In this document: one piece after another, positions 34,248 through 41,205 of the stretch
Numbering within the stretch: position 1 is the first letter of the stretch
How the letters are laid out: the number at the start of each line of letters is the position of its first letter
From: Enterococcus pallens ATCC BAA-351
Lineage (GTDB): Bacteria > Bacillota > Bacilli > Lactobacillales > Enterococcaceae
NCBI RefSeq assembly: GCF_000407485.1
Contig: NZ_ASWD01000004.1
Coordinates: 283,429 to 347,428 of the forward strand
Reading direction: 5' to 3'
Length of the DNA stretch: 64,000 nt
Notes under the pieces: model-generated
Told to the model about the DNA's origin: nothing
Databases searched by the model: none
Seen by the model: the letters and a program-made list of their open reading frames with translations, nothing else
Position numbers and translations under genes: made by a program

Positions 34248-34270
34248 TTCTTAGTCTAACGAAGACTAAG
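34248..34270 (+). repeat. Left core inverted repeat of cassette 3
   Basis: 23 bases whose exact reverse complement is at 35872-35894. Dyad arms TTAGTCT and AGACTAA surround a centre (AACGA) that differs from cassette 1 (AATGA) by one base. Confidence 0.88.
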
Positions 34271-34317
34271 AACGCTCCTATAAACCCTGTCAGAACAACA
34301 AAAAGGCACCCTACTTC

Positions 34318-34332
34318 GACGGCACTCGACGG
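34318..34332 (+). repeat. Left GACGG arm repeats of cassette 3
   Basis: GACGG at 34318 and 34328, 10 bases apart as in cassette 1; the same motif recurs in the same orientation upstream of the recombinase. Confidence 0.6.
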
Positions 34333-34341
34333 TCTATAATC

Positions 34342-34363
34342 AAAAAAAAGGCTAAAAATAGCC
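34342..34363 (-). terminator. Terminator after the cassette 3 recombinase
   Basis: On the minus strand GGCTA / TAGCC hairpin followed by eight T. It lies inside the cassette, between the recombinase stop and the left arm repeats. Confidence 0.65.
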
Positions 34364-34529
34364 CAGTGAAAAAAACTTCATTTAATAACATCGATGGACA
34401 GAACACCAAAAAAGACGAGTAAATTGCCGCATATCGATTGAAACCTTTTAACAAATGAATAGTTGCTCAAATGTAAAAAAAGCAAAAAAAATCCTCCCAA
34501 AAAAGTCTAAAACATTTTTTGAAAGCGTT

Positions 34530-35636
34530 TTATGCGATTGTTTTTTCCATTTGAGCGACCACTTGGATCTTCTGCTCAACCAAGGCGCTGGCGTAGGTGT
34601 CCAAGGTCATCTGGGTTGAGCTGTGTCCCATCAAGGCACTCACACTAACAATATCTCCTTGGCTCTCCAAGCAACGAGTCGCAAATGTATGCCGCAGCTG
34701 ATGGAAGTGGGTTTGGGTTAAGCCTGCTTTTTCACGAATACGGTGAAAATGAGCGGTTAACAGCCTTGGTTCCAATGGCTTATTCCCTCTACAAAGAACA
34801 AACTCTCCCTTCGACTGCTTTTTTTGTTGCACTAATAATCGCTTCAATGTCCGTCCCAGAGGGATTGAACGAATGGAAGATGCCGTTTTAGAACTAGAAT
34901 AAATCAGCTCCGTTTTCTTCCCATTGTACACACCTAGAATTCGTTGATAGGTGGACTGAACATGGATCATGTCATTATCAAAGTCGATATCTGTCCACTT
35001 CAAAGCTGAAATTTCGCCAATACGCAACCCTGCATGAAGTGCGATAAACGTTGGTAATCCCTTGCCATTTTCTTCCTTTAAAGCCGTAGCTTCCAATCGT
35101 TTTTGTTCCTGTTTGGTCAATGCCTGATTTTTGTTTTTTACTACTTTAGGTAATTGAATCCCTTCAAAAGGGTTCTCTTTAATCAGTTTTTTGCGGATAG
35201 CTTCCTTCATACACTGCTTCGTGATGCGGAAAATCACTTGGATTGTCGAGGGTTTCAATGCTTGATCGATTAAAGAATTCAGTAACTCTTCTCCCACCTC
35301 TTCATCCAATTCATTCAATCCATAATTACCGATAACGGATAAGACGTAATGGACTAATTTATGTTCATAGTTAGCATACGTAGACTGCTTGATCCCTGAT
35401 TGTACTTCATATAACCAGCGATACCCCCATTCATTTAATGTCATCGCTGATTCACCATGAATGGCTTGGTAAATTTGGTATTTCAACTTCAATGGATACA
35501 GCTTTTCGCGAACTTCTTGAAGGGATTTCCCGTACACCGAACCGTATTTTTTTCTACCATCTGCGTGCTTGCCTTTGGAATATCTTCCCTCCCAACGATT
35601 GTCCTTGCGTCGATAAATATTTTCGCCTCTGCGCAT
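34530..35636 (-). CDS. Tyrosine recombinase of cassette 3
   Basis: 368 aa from the ATG of MRRGENIYRRK, with GAGAGG before it; this start matches the recombinase at 1921, while a longer frame upstream runs through the arm repeats. Basic arm-binding domain 1-40, core-binding domain about 60-160, catalytic domain with Arg in AGLRIGEISAL, HQLRHTF, His in MGHSSTQ and Tyr in LDTYA. Very similar to the cassette 1 enzyme over its whole length, including the last residues. Since their core sites differ by one central base, cross-recombination may be limited by strand-exchange homology rather than binding. Confidence 0.9.
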   Translation of the reverse strand: MRRGENIYRRKDNRWEGRYSKGKHADGRKKYGSVYGKSLQEVREKLYPLKLKYQIYQAIHGESAMTLNEWGYRWLYEVQSGIKQSTYANYEHKLVHYVLSVIGNYGLNELDEEVGEELLNSLIDQALKPSTIQVIFRITKQCMKEAIRKKLIKENPFEGIQLPKVVKNKNQALTKQEQKRLEATALKEENGKGLPTFIALHAGLRIGEISALKWTDIDFDNDMIHVQSTYQRILGVYNGKKTELIYSSSKTASSIRSIPLGRTLKRLLVQQKKQSKGEFVLCRGNKPLEPRLLTAHFHRIREKAGLTQTHFHQLRHTFATRCLESQGDIVSVSALMGHSSTQMTLDTYASALVEQKIQVVAQMEKTIA

Positions 35637-35656
35637 TTCTTTCATCCTCTCTGATC

Positions 35657-35673
35657 GACGTGATTTTTGACGG
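35657..35673 (+). repeat. Right GACGG arm repeats of cassette 3
   Basis: GACGT at 35657 and GACGG at 35669, 12 bases apart as on the right side of cassettes 1 and 2. They overlap the recombinase leader. Confidence 0.55.
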
Positions 35674-35785
35674 TCTCTAGAAACCATCCTTTTTCCTGCT
35701 TTTTTTGCCTATTTTCGATAAAAACCGTGCCCTATATATAGAAGGAATCGAAAAATTATCATTTTGATTATTTTTTTAAAAGATA

Positions 35786-35814
35786 TTGCGTATTTATTCT
35801 GCTTATCTTATAAT
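35786..35814 (+). promoter_or_regulatory. Outward sigma-A promoter of cassette 3
   Basis: TTGCGT (35786-35791), 17-base spacer, TATAAT (35809-35814). The 30 bases before it are almost identical to the promoter region at 3145-3180. It reads right across the right core repeat toward the ComK-like gene, with no clear terminator in between. Confidence 0.8.
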
Positions 35815-35871
35815 GAAAATAAATATCGGATAGGATAAATTTAAACATAAAGATCCAATCCAAACAAAAAC

Positions 35872-35894
35872 CTTAGTCTTCGTTAGACTAAGAA
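35872..35894 (-). repeat. Right core inverted repeat of cassette 3
   Basis: Exact reverse complement of 34248-34270. Confidence 0.88.
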
Positions 35895-36096
35895 ACTCAA
35901 TTCTAGAACATTTTAAAATAAATAATGCTATAAACCCCTCTTCTTTTCACCTTTCACAAACAAAACTATTGATATAACTAATCTTGCCGAAGGATATTAT
36001 ACCTTAAAAAAACATGAATATCATTTCTTATTTTTATACAAGAGCTTTTTTATAAATTTCTATTACCCTAGCTAACATGTTATTAATGAAAAAACG

Positions 36097-36126
36097 TTAC
36101 AATTCCGTCTTCGAGTATAGTAAAAT
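36097..36126 (+). promoter_or_regulatory. Possible promoter before the ComK-like gene leader
   Basis: TTACAA (36097-36102), 18-base spacer, TAAAAT (36121-36126). Moderate match, about 300 bases before the gene, just ahead of the structured leader. Region 35895-36096 is AT-rich and shows nothing else. Confidence 0.35.
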
Positions 36127-36143
36127 AATAATTGAGCCTCCAT

Positions 36144-36320
36144 GATAACGATTCTGACTTCAGAACTGTTATCTGATTGGCTTACTGATTTCGTCAGTGC
36201 TGCTGGGATAGAAATACGCCAAAATGATTGACCGATTACCTAAGTAAACTTCCCCTACAAGTTTTAATTGTTTTATTATTGAAGGGGCCCCCTGAATGAT
36301 GTTGCTTGTAGGAAAGGAAG
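36144..36320 (+). ncRNA. Structured leader upstream of the ComK-like gene
   Basis: Successive stems: GATAAC with GTTATC (36144-36173), ACTGA with TCAGT (near 36183-36198), and a long-range stem pairing CTTCC-CTACAAG (36249-36261) with CTTGTAG-GGAAG (36305-36320). No T run follows the last stem, so it is not a simple terminator. No known riboswitch class is recognised. It lies in the gap of over 500 bases before 36425. Confidence 0.4.
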
Positions 36321-36424
36321 GGCAACCACTTTTTCAAGGCCTTAAAAGTAGGCTGCTGTTGGATCATTTTTCGACTATTTCCATTTCCCTTGTATGGTAT
36401 TGATATACAAAAGGAGACTATTTT

Positions 36425-37195
36425 ATGGAAAATGAAAATGTAATTGTAGAAGAACTAATTGAAAACGTTATTATGCTGGATGCTGAGATTTTCTCAGAGG
36501 AATGGGAAGACTTCTTGGAGGAACCCACTTCGTATTTACCGCAAACTAAGCCGCCTCTCTCTATGGCTTTACCTATACCTGATCGAAATGAAACGCTCCT
36601 GATTTACTACGACCAGGGCTATCATTACACCAAGCAAACCTTATCAACCTTGAAAAAACACGTGCAGGAAGAAAAATTCTTAGATTATGACTGCTTGTCC
36701 AAAGCTCTCAAACGCGTTAATTGTTTTGGCAGTCGTTTATTTCCAATGGTCAGCTCCACCACCTGCCTGTTTCCATTTGGTGGTTCTATACAGCATGCCG
36801 CTTGGATTAACCCGATTGAAATTGAAGAAATTAAGACTACTGATTCTGGTACTCAGATTAAGATGAGAGGCGGCATGACTTACTGCACGCGGATTGGCAA
36901 AAGAACCATTGAGAATCATGCCATGAATGCACTGGTTCTTCTAGCAACTCATCGTCAGGATCGCCTGTATAAAGAAGTGGAAGGACAAATTCCTTTAGAC
37001 TATTTGTGTCTACCCAACACACCGTTTATGCGTTCGATTTGCCAAAAACCTCTTTTACAGAAATTTCCTCTTCCAATAGGGGCCTTGGAGCGAAACTACG
37101 ACAGTGAACGCTTCATGAAAAATGTGTTGAACGTTAGTAAAGTCATCCACTCTGGGGTCTTGTCCTACGATGCCTTTTCTAAATTATTAAAATAA
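36425..37195 (+). CDS. ComK-like transcription factor
   Basis: A 256-aa cytoplasmic protein resembling competence regulator ComK: a central segment with SSTTCLFPFGG, AAWINPIEIEEIK, then a beta hairpin and NHAMNALVLLA, matching the order of ComK conserved blocks. It is longer than Bacillus ComK (about 190 aa), with an acidic N-terminal extension of about 45 residues and a longer C-terminus. AAAGGAG precedes the ATG; a terminator follows. The cassette 3 promoter points at it in the present orientation. ComK activates DNA-uptake genes in Bacillus; the role here is unknown, but tying a ComK-like activator to the switch would link two cell fates. Family call is moderately sure. Confidence 0.65.
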   Translation: MENENVIVEELIENVIMLDAEIFSEEWEDFLEEPTSYLPQTKPPLSMALPIPDRNETLLIYYDQGYHYTKQTLSTLKKHVQEEKFLDYDCLSKALKRVNCFGSRLFPMVSSTTCLFPFGGSIQHAAWINPIEIEEIKTTDSGTQIKMRGGMTYCTRIGKRTIENHAMNALVLLATHRQDRLYKEVEGQIPLDYLCLPNTPFMRSICQKPLLQKFPLPIGALERNYDSERFMKNVLNVSKVIHSGVLSYDAFSKLLK

Positions 37196-37228
37196 AATGA
37201 TAAAAAGTACAACTCACTAAAATTAGTA

Positions 37229-37276
37229 AAACCCTTGTATTCTAGGCATTTCTGCCAAATACAAGGGTTTCTTTTT
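37229..37276 (+). terminator. Terminator after the ComK-like gene
   Basis: 12-bp perfect stem AAACCCTTGTAT / ATACAAGGGTTT followed by CTTTTTG. Confidence 0.85.
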
Positions 37277-37312
37277 GTTTTTCTCTTCCTATCAGGAAAA
37301 ATATTTTTTCAC

Positions 37313-37390
37313 CCCGCCACTTTGCAAGGAGCAAATTAAGAAAGGTTGATTTGCCAGGATTCTTATTTTTCTCGCTTGCAAAGTAGCGGG
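37313..37390. repeat. 16-base imperfect inverted repeat before the DUF1659 gene
   Basis: CCCGCCACTTTGCAAG (37313-37328) pairs with 37375-37390 at 15 of 16 positions around a 46-base spacer. A small hairpin (AAGCAAA / TTGCTT) follows at about 37404. It fills most of the gap 37196-37512. It may be a leader structure or a protein-binding site; no gene is seen here. Confidence 0.55.
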
Positions 37391-37512
37391 TACTTTTGCA
37401 AAGAAGCAAATTTTGCTTTTTCAAAAAAATGCTTTATCTTTTAGTCACCGGCCGGGAAACACAATAAGCAACACCAAATCAAATTCAAAACAGAAAACGG
37501 AGGAATCGTGAA

Positions 37513-37728
37513 ATGATCCAAAAACTAGGTACTAAATTACAAGTACAAATCGAACAAGAAGGCGAAGACAAACAGAAGAAAGTGAATTTTTCAAACGTGA
37601 TTGATAATCCACCCGAAGAAGATGTGGTGAAATTAGGCGAAATTATGGCCGATCTATCTCAACAAGGCAGCTCATTGGATAGTGTGATTATGACTGTACA
37701 GTCACGTATTACGAAGGAGGTTGAATAA
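37513..37728 (+). CDS. DUF1659-like small protein
   Basis: A 71-aa soluble protein preceded by CGGAGG. Its composition and length fit the DUF1659 family, small Firmicutes proteins usually encoded next to DUF2922 proteins, as here (the next gene begins 3 bases on). The C-terminal half is a predicted helix pair (LGEIMADLSQQGSSLDSVI). Function unknown. It heads a short rightward operon of four or five genes. Confidence 0.7.
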   Translation: MIQKLGTKLQVQIEQEGEDKQKKVNFSNVIDNPPEEDVVKLGEIMADLSQQGSSLDSVIMTVQSRITKEVE

Positions 37729-37730
37729 GC

Positions 37731-37973
37731 ATGAATCGAGTCGTGAAATTAGTTTCTATGTTTAGAAATGGTGCAGGAAAAAGTCAAACTTGGTCGCTGA
37801 ATAATCCAGATACTACCAAGACACCTTCACAAATCAAAGCTCTTTTGGAAGATTTGACTAAGCTGAACCTATTCCAAAAAGATGGCATTCGTCTGTTTGA
37901 TACCGTCGTGAGTGCCAAGTATGTCGAAACAATTGAAACACCGATCTTTGAAGAAGTCCCTGTTACACGCTAA
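37731..37973 (+). CDS. DUF2922-family protein
   Basis: An 80-aa protein starting 3 bases after the previous stop with AAGGAGG inside that gene. DUF2922 features are a leading beta hairpin (VVKLVSMFRNGAGKSQTWS), NPDTTKTPSQIKALLEDL, then KDGIRLFDTVVSAKYVE. Soluble, no signal. A hairpin (GAGAAG ... CTTCTC, 37983-38013) follows without a T run. Function of the family is unknown. A longer relative lies at 38511. Confidence 0.78.
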   Translation: MNRVVKLVSMFRNGAGKSQTWSLNNPDTTKTPSQIKALLEDLTKLNLFQKDGIRLFDTVVSAKYVETIETPIFEEVPVTR

Positions 37974-38060
37974 TTATTAATTGAGAAGCTGCGGCAGACG
38001 TGCCGCTCTTCTCTTACTATACTTAACAAGATAAATTTTAAGAGAAATGAGGAATCCATT

Positions 38061-38453
38061 ATGATGTCAGAGCAACCCTTCACGCACCAGCAACTGTTTA
38101 ACTTAAAACTCGAAACCATCGAACAAAGACTCATGGAATATTATCAGGAAACGCAAAACGGCACCATGACCATCAAGCTTTTATTAGCTTTACGTGTACG
38201 CTACCAGCTTGGTGCGAAGGAGTTTGCTCTGGTATTGCAAGACTTAGTTCGTTACTTATTTATGAATACCAAAGCGACGAAAACTATGAAGCAATTCTTC
38301 TGGTATTTCGTGGATTATTTTGAAACCAGCGAGTTGCGGATCTTGAACTTAAAACTGAATCCTGTTCGCAACTTTATCGAAAAAACCAAGTCTCTGATCA
38401 AGTCACAAGTTGCCAAATTATTCCATACAGAAGCTGACACTGAAGCCACCTGA
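38061..38453 (+). CDS. Unknown helical protein in the DUF2922 cluster
   Basis: A 130-aa protein preceded by GAGGAATCC. All-helical, many Lys, Gln and Phe, no signal peptide or membrane helix; a central segment (KLLLALRVRYQLGAKEFALVL) looks amphipathic. It ends 57 bases before the second DUF2922 gene. No family recognised. Conserved position between two DUF2922 genes suggests a shared, unknown role. Confidence 0.65.
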   Translation: MMSEQPFTHQQLFNLKLETIEQRLMEYYQETQNGTMTIKLLLALRVRYQLGAKEFALVLQDLVRYLFMNTKATKTMKQFFWYFVDYFETSELRILNLKLNPVRNFIEKTKSLIKSQVAKLFHTEADTEAT

Positions 38454-38510
38454 AAATGATATTTATTGTCTGTCTCACCTACGCGAATAAAAATGAAAGG
38501 AGTCCAGTAA

Positions 38511-39107
38511 ATGATCAAACTAGTATCCACCTTCCTGAACAGTGCAGGAAAAACACATAATTTTACGGTTAAAGATCCGGATACGACCAAAAGTCCGGAA
38601 GAGATCAAAGAATCATTGAAGCTGTTAAGCAGCTTACATCTGTTTGAAAAAGATGGTGTGGTTTTATTCCAAGAAGTGGTCAAAGCCAAATTTGTAGAAA
38701 CGATTGAACGACCTATTTTCGAAGGCGATGAATTGTTTGGTGTTCCTGTCCCAGAAGAAAAACCGGAAGAAATTGAACAGCAAAAACAACCAACAGCGCT
38801 TCGTTGTACTTGGCAAGAAGCACCAAAAGTTCCAGAAGTATCTGTAGATTTACCACCAATTAGAAGTGAGGTACACGATACTCTGCGTTCTGTAGTTGAG
38901 AACGATGGAGAAGTTAAGGAAGCTGCTGCAACTAGCTGTCCTTCTATTGAAGTTACAACAACTACTTTAGATAAGGAAACACCTTTGAATCCTCCTGCCG
39001 GAAGTCCTTACGATGCCGTGAAAGAAATGATTCGGCGAAGAAAGCGACGGAAAGCCAAAGAAAAAGAGCGTCAGAAACGGAATGGTCCGCCTGACACCCC
39101 TTCTTGA
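38511..39107 (+). CDS. DUF2922-family protein with long tail
   Basis: A 198-aa protein preceded by AAAGGAG. Residues 1-75 are DUF2922 (IKLVSTFLNSAGKTHNFT, DPDTTKSPEEIKESL, KDGVVLFQEVVKAKFVETIE), closely matching 37731. Residues 76-160 are a Pro/Glu/Thr-rich spacer, and the end (RRRKRRKAKEKERQKRNG) is very basic, suggesting nucleic acid or membrane binding. Normal DUF2922 proteins are about 75 aa, so this is an extended form. Promoter elements of the Fst toxin start directly after it. Confidence 0.78.
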   Translation: MIKLVSTFLNSAGKTHNFTVKDPDTTKSPEEIKESLKLLSSLHLFEKDGVVLFQEVVKAKFVETIERPIFEGDELFGVPVPEEKPEEIEQQKQPTALRCTWQEAPKVPEVSVDLPPIRSEVHDTLRSVVENDGEVKEAAATSCPSIEVTTTTLDKETPLNPPAGSPYDAVKEMIRRRKRRKAKEKERQKRNGPPDTPS

Positions 39108-39110
39108 TGT

Positions 39111-39138
39111 TTGATCATTTACCAAGCGTAGGTAGATA
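39111..39138 (+). promoter_or_regulatory. Probable promoter of the Fst-type toxin mRNA
   Basis: TTGATC (39111-39116), 16-base spacer, TAGATA (39133-39138). Transcription from about 39145 would give a leader of about 40 bases. Confidence 0.5.
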
Positions 39139-39183
39139 CATTTTGTCTGGATCATGATTAAGCACTGAAAGGAGGTGATGAAC

Positions 39184-39276
39184 TTGCATCCTCTTGTGCA
39201 GTATATTTTAGCTCCAATCCTTGTTGGGGTGATTGTCGCTGTGGTTAATCACTGGCTAGACGATCATGATCCATGA
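39184..39276 (+). CDS. fst: Fst-family type I toxin peptide
   Basis: A 30-aa peptide from TTG at 39184, beginning MHPLVQYILAPILVGVIVAV; the hydrophobic core with AP at residues 10-11 and the end HWLDDHDP match the Fst/Ldr pattern (Fst of pAD1 has AP at 10-11 and VLDEEDD). AAAGGAGG lies 8 bases before the TTG; an upstream ATG is too close to it. Such peptides insert in the membrane and are silenced by an antisense RNA from the same locus. GATCATGAT repeats flank the coding region (39150 and 39262), like the DR elements that pair with the antitoxin RNA. The antitoxin itself was not located with certainty. Confidence 0.75.
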   Translation: MHPLVQYILAPILVGVIVAVVNHWLDDHDP

Positions 39277-39284
39277 CGAAGAAG

Positions 39285-39327
39285 CAACAACTGACACTTG
39301 CGAATCGGGCCCATTCGCAGGTTGTTT
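39285..39327. terminator. Hairpin after the toxin, probable shared terminator of the par locus
   Basis: CTTGCGAAT / ATTCGCAGG stem flanked by CAACA / TTGTT. In Fst loci toxin mRNA and antitoxin RNA are convergent and share such a bidirectional terminator. Confidence 0.55.
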
Positions 39328-39353
39328 GTAACTACCTATTGCAAATTCGTCCT

Positions 39354-39509
39354 TTGACAATTGAATATCGGCTTCACCGCGCCTTTTACGCATACATAAT
39401 CAAGCTTGCTAGTTCAAATAAACAATCGGGGTAAATTCAAAAAGTACCACGGCATTTGTATCCATGTGAAAGGAATAAGAAAACGTCTCGTCAATCTTGG
39501 TGTCGAAAA
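39354..39509 (-). pseudogene. Duplicated 3' end of the AraC/GH39 gene
   Basis: About 155 bases almost identical, in the same orientation, to 42910-43071, which spans the end of the gene at 42971-45298 and its downstream sequence. Only two differences are seen over the last 116 bases. It has no start and is a non-functional remnant. The sequence from 39510 to 39831 has one hairpin (39585-39616) and no gene. Confidence 0.85.
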
Positions 39510-39831
39510 AGCCACTCGCCATCGACCACTTTTTTGGTTTGAAAATCCTTCTTGTCTATCTATTCTAATTGGATGACCGCCTTTACCTTCCACTATTTTA
39601 AGTGTCAGTGGAAGGTCGCTAAAATACTCCTGTAGAGTTATCCTTTGTTGCAGTTACTTCTCGCTAACCGGATTAATCCGCTGAAGCATTGCATTTAAAT
39701 TTTTTCAGGAGACCTTTTAGTACGAGGATAGGATATCATTCGTGAAAGGCTCTTTTTCGACGTGAATACTGATTGCTCCTACTGATTTTGGTCATTATAC
39801 TAAAAGTGAATAAGAAAAGGAGGCGTTACCT

Positions 39832-40194
39832 ATGGCGTTAAAAGGGCTTTTACCAGTCGTAAAAAAAGTAAAGGTTGATCGTTTTTACGATCTGGATGAG
39901 TTACATGACATTCTCAGTACAGAGAGTAATATTGAAGGTCTGTATATCCAAGGAAAAGGATTAAACCGTTGTCTCTACGCCCGAGGAGTGGGAAAATATG
40001 ATGTCAGTATCGCACCAGGGAAAAAGTATATATTACTAAATGAATATGTACGGAAGGGCAAAGGGAAAAAGGATTTCTTGGCGTCCGCAGTTACTCTGGG
40101 CATTACTGATATCGTTGGGAGAAATCAAGGTATTGAAACAGTCATTAAAGAATACGCAGCAGAAGTAGACAGAGTTTTAAATAAAAAAGACTGA
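39832..40194 (+). CDS. Unknown small protein beside the two-component genes
   Basis: A 120-aa protein preceded by AAAGGAGG. Basic, mixed alpha/beta, no signal peptide; a segment VTLGITDIVGRNQGIETVI may be a short amphipathic helix. It ends 9 bases from the stop of the convergent response regulator. It lies inside the DNA bracketed by the duplicated AraC/GH39 3' ends, so it was probably acquired with the two-component pair. No family recognised. Confidence 0.65.
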   Translation: MALKGLLPVVKKVKVDRFYDLDELHDILSTESNIEGLYIQGKGLNRCLYARGVGKYDVSIAPGKKYILLNEYVRKGKGKKDFLASAVTLGITDIVGRNQGIETVIKEYAAEVDRVLNKKD

Positions 40195-40203
40195 ACGAAA
40201 TGA

Positions 40204-40911
40204 TCAGTCGGATTTCCCTAAGAGAAAATTCATGAATGTTCTATAAATGTACTTTTTGTAGTTTTTAGATATCTGAATGGTATCGCCAGACCGCATATAA
40301 ATACAGTCTTTTTCTACTTTTTCTATGGCGTTCATATTCACAAGATAGCTTCTGGAGCATCGAAGAAAAACAGGATCGTTAATCTCTTGTTGCAATTTTT
40401 TTAAAGCAGTATAAGTTTTTATTGTATTGTTGCCAATATGTATGTGGCAGACTTTATCAAAAACTTCTATAAAATCAATTTGTGATACTGTAATTGGGAT
40501 GTCTACTTTTTCTACGCGTACCTGTATCTTTTTTCCGTTCCATTTTTCTAAGCAGCGTGACAAAGCCTTCGAGACATTGCTATATTCAATCGGTTTCACA
40601 ATGTAATGACTTGCACTTACTTCATAGCTGTCTATTGCATGGTCTTTCGATGAAGTAAGGAACACTATCTTGACTGTTGCGTTTGTTTCCCGAATTGTAT
40701 AAGCTAGTTCAACACCAGATAAAGCGCCTAAATATACATCCAAAAAGAGAATATCATAGTCCTGCGTTTTTACCATAGATAAGAAGTGTTCAGCACAGGT
40801 AAAGCAATCCAAAGATATTTCCAAAGCATGCAATTTCTCGTATTTTTTTATCTGCTTCTGCAGCTTCTTGATATCGTTAACATCGTCATCTATAAAGGCA
40901 GCTCTTATCAT
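40204..40911 (-). CDS. AgrA/ComE-like LytTR response regulator
   Basis: A 235-aa response regulator. Receiver about 1-120 with acidic pocket (FIDDDVND), phospho-Asp in LFLDVYLG, Thr/Ser in FLTSSKD and Lys in YIVKPIEY. LytTR DNA-binding domain about 130-235 (IDFIEVFDKVCHI, FLRCSRSYLVNM). It follows its histidine kinase gene on the same strand. LytTR regulators commonly control bacteriocin, virulence or competence genes in response to a peptide. GAGGTGATAAAG precedes the ATG. Confidence 0.92.
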   Translation of the reverse strand: MIRAAFIDDDVNDIKKLQKQIKKYEKLHALEISLDCFTCAEHFLSMVKTQDYDILFLDVYLGALSGVELAYTIRETNATVKIVFLTSSKDHAIDSYEVSASHYIVKPIEYSNVSKALSRCLEKWNGKKIQVRVEKVDIPITVSQIDFIEVFDKVCHIHIGNNTIKTYTALKKLQQEINDPVFLRCSRSYLVNMNAIEKVEKDCIYMRSGDTIQISKNYKKYIYRTFMNFLLGKSD

Positions 40912-40975
40912 CTCTTTATCACCTCGACTAAACTTAGGATAACTTAATTTAAAAAAACACTTTACGGTATAAGGT

Positions 40976-41040
40976 GAAGACCCTCTTCTTTTTGTTATTG
41001 GATTTGGAACATAACAATTAGGTTAATGGTCTTCTTTTTT
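40976..41040 (+). terminator. Structured element between kinase and regulator genes
   Basis: GAAGACC pairs with GGTCTTC (41028-41034), enclosing TTGTTAT / ATAACAA, followed by six T on the plus strand. It lies in the 294-base gap between the two genes and may be a terminator for rightward RNA. No AgrD-like peptide gene was found in this gap. Confidence 0.45.
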
Positions 41041-41205
41041 ATGCCAATCCTTTTGGGGGTGGTCCTATTCGACAAAACATCCAGAATCAACTACAACCTC
41101 TAAACTATTCTTATCACTTGTAAAATACCGAGGCTAGGTGATTTTATTGCTGTGGTTTTCAATAAAAACATAACAAACTCTCTGTCCTTTCGGAGTGGGA
41201 ATTCG

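Larger units (their letters stand above)
34248..35894. mobile_element. Invertible cassette 3 (recombinase plus outward promoter)
   Basis: A 1.65-kb segment bounded by perfect 23-base inverted repeats. Between them are GACGG arm repeats, a terminator, a tyrosine recombinase on the minus strand, another arm pair and a rightward sigma-A promoter. Same plan as cassettes 1 and 2. Inversion would aim the promoter at operon C. In the present state it points toward the ComK-like gene at 36425. Confidence 0.82.

Noticed and set aside
40912..41205. AgrD-like signal peptide gene between kinase and regulator
   Set aside because: Only short frames (such as a 23-codon frame ending near 41101) without a convincing ribosome site or AgrD pattern were found.
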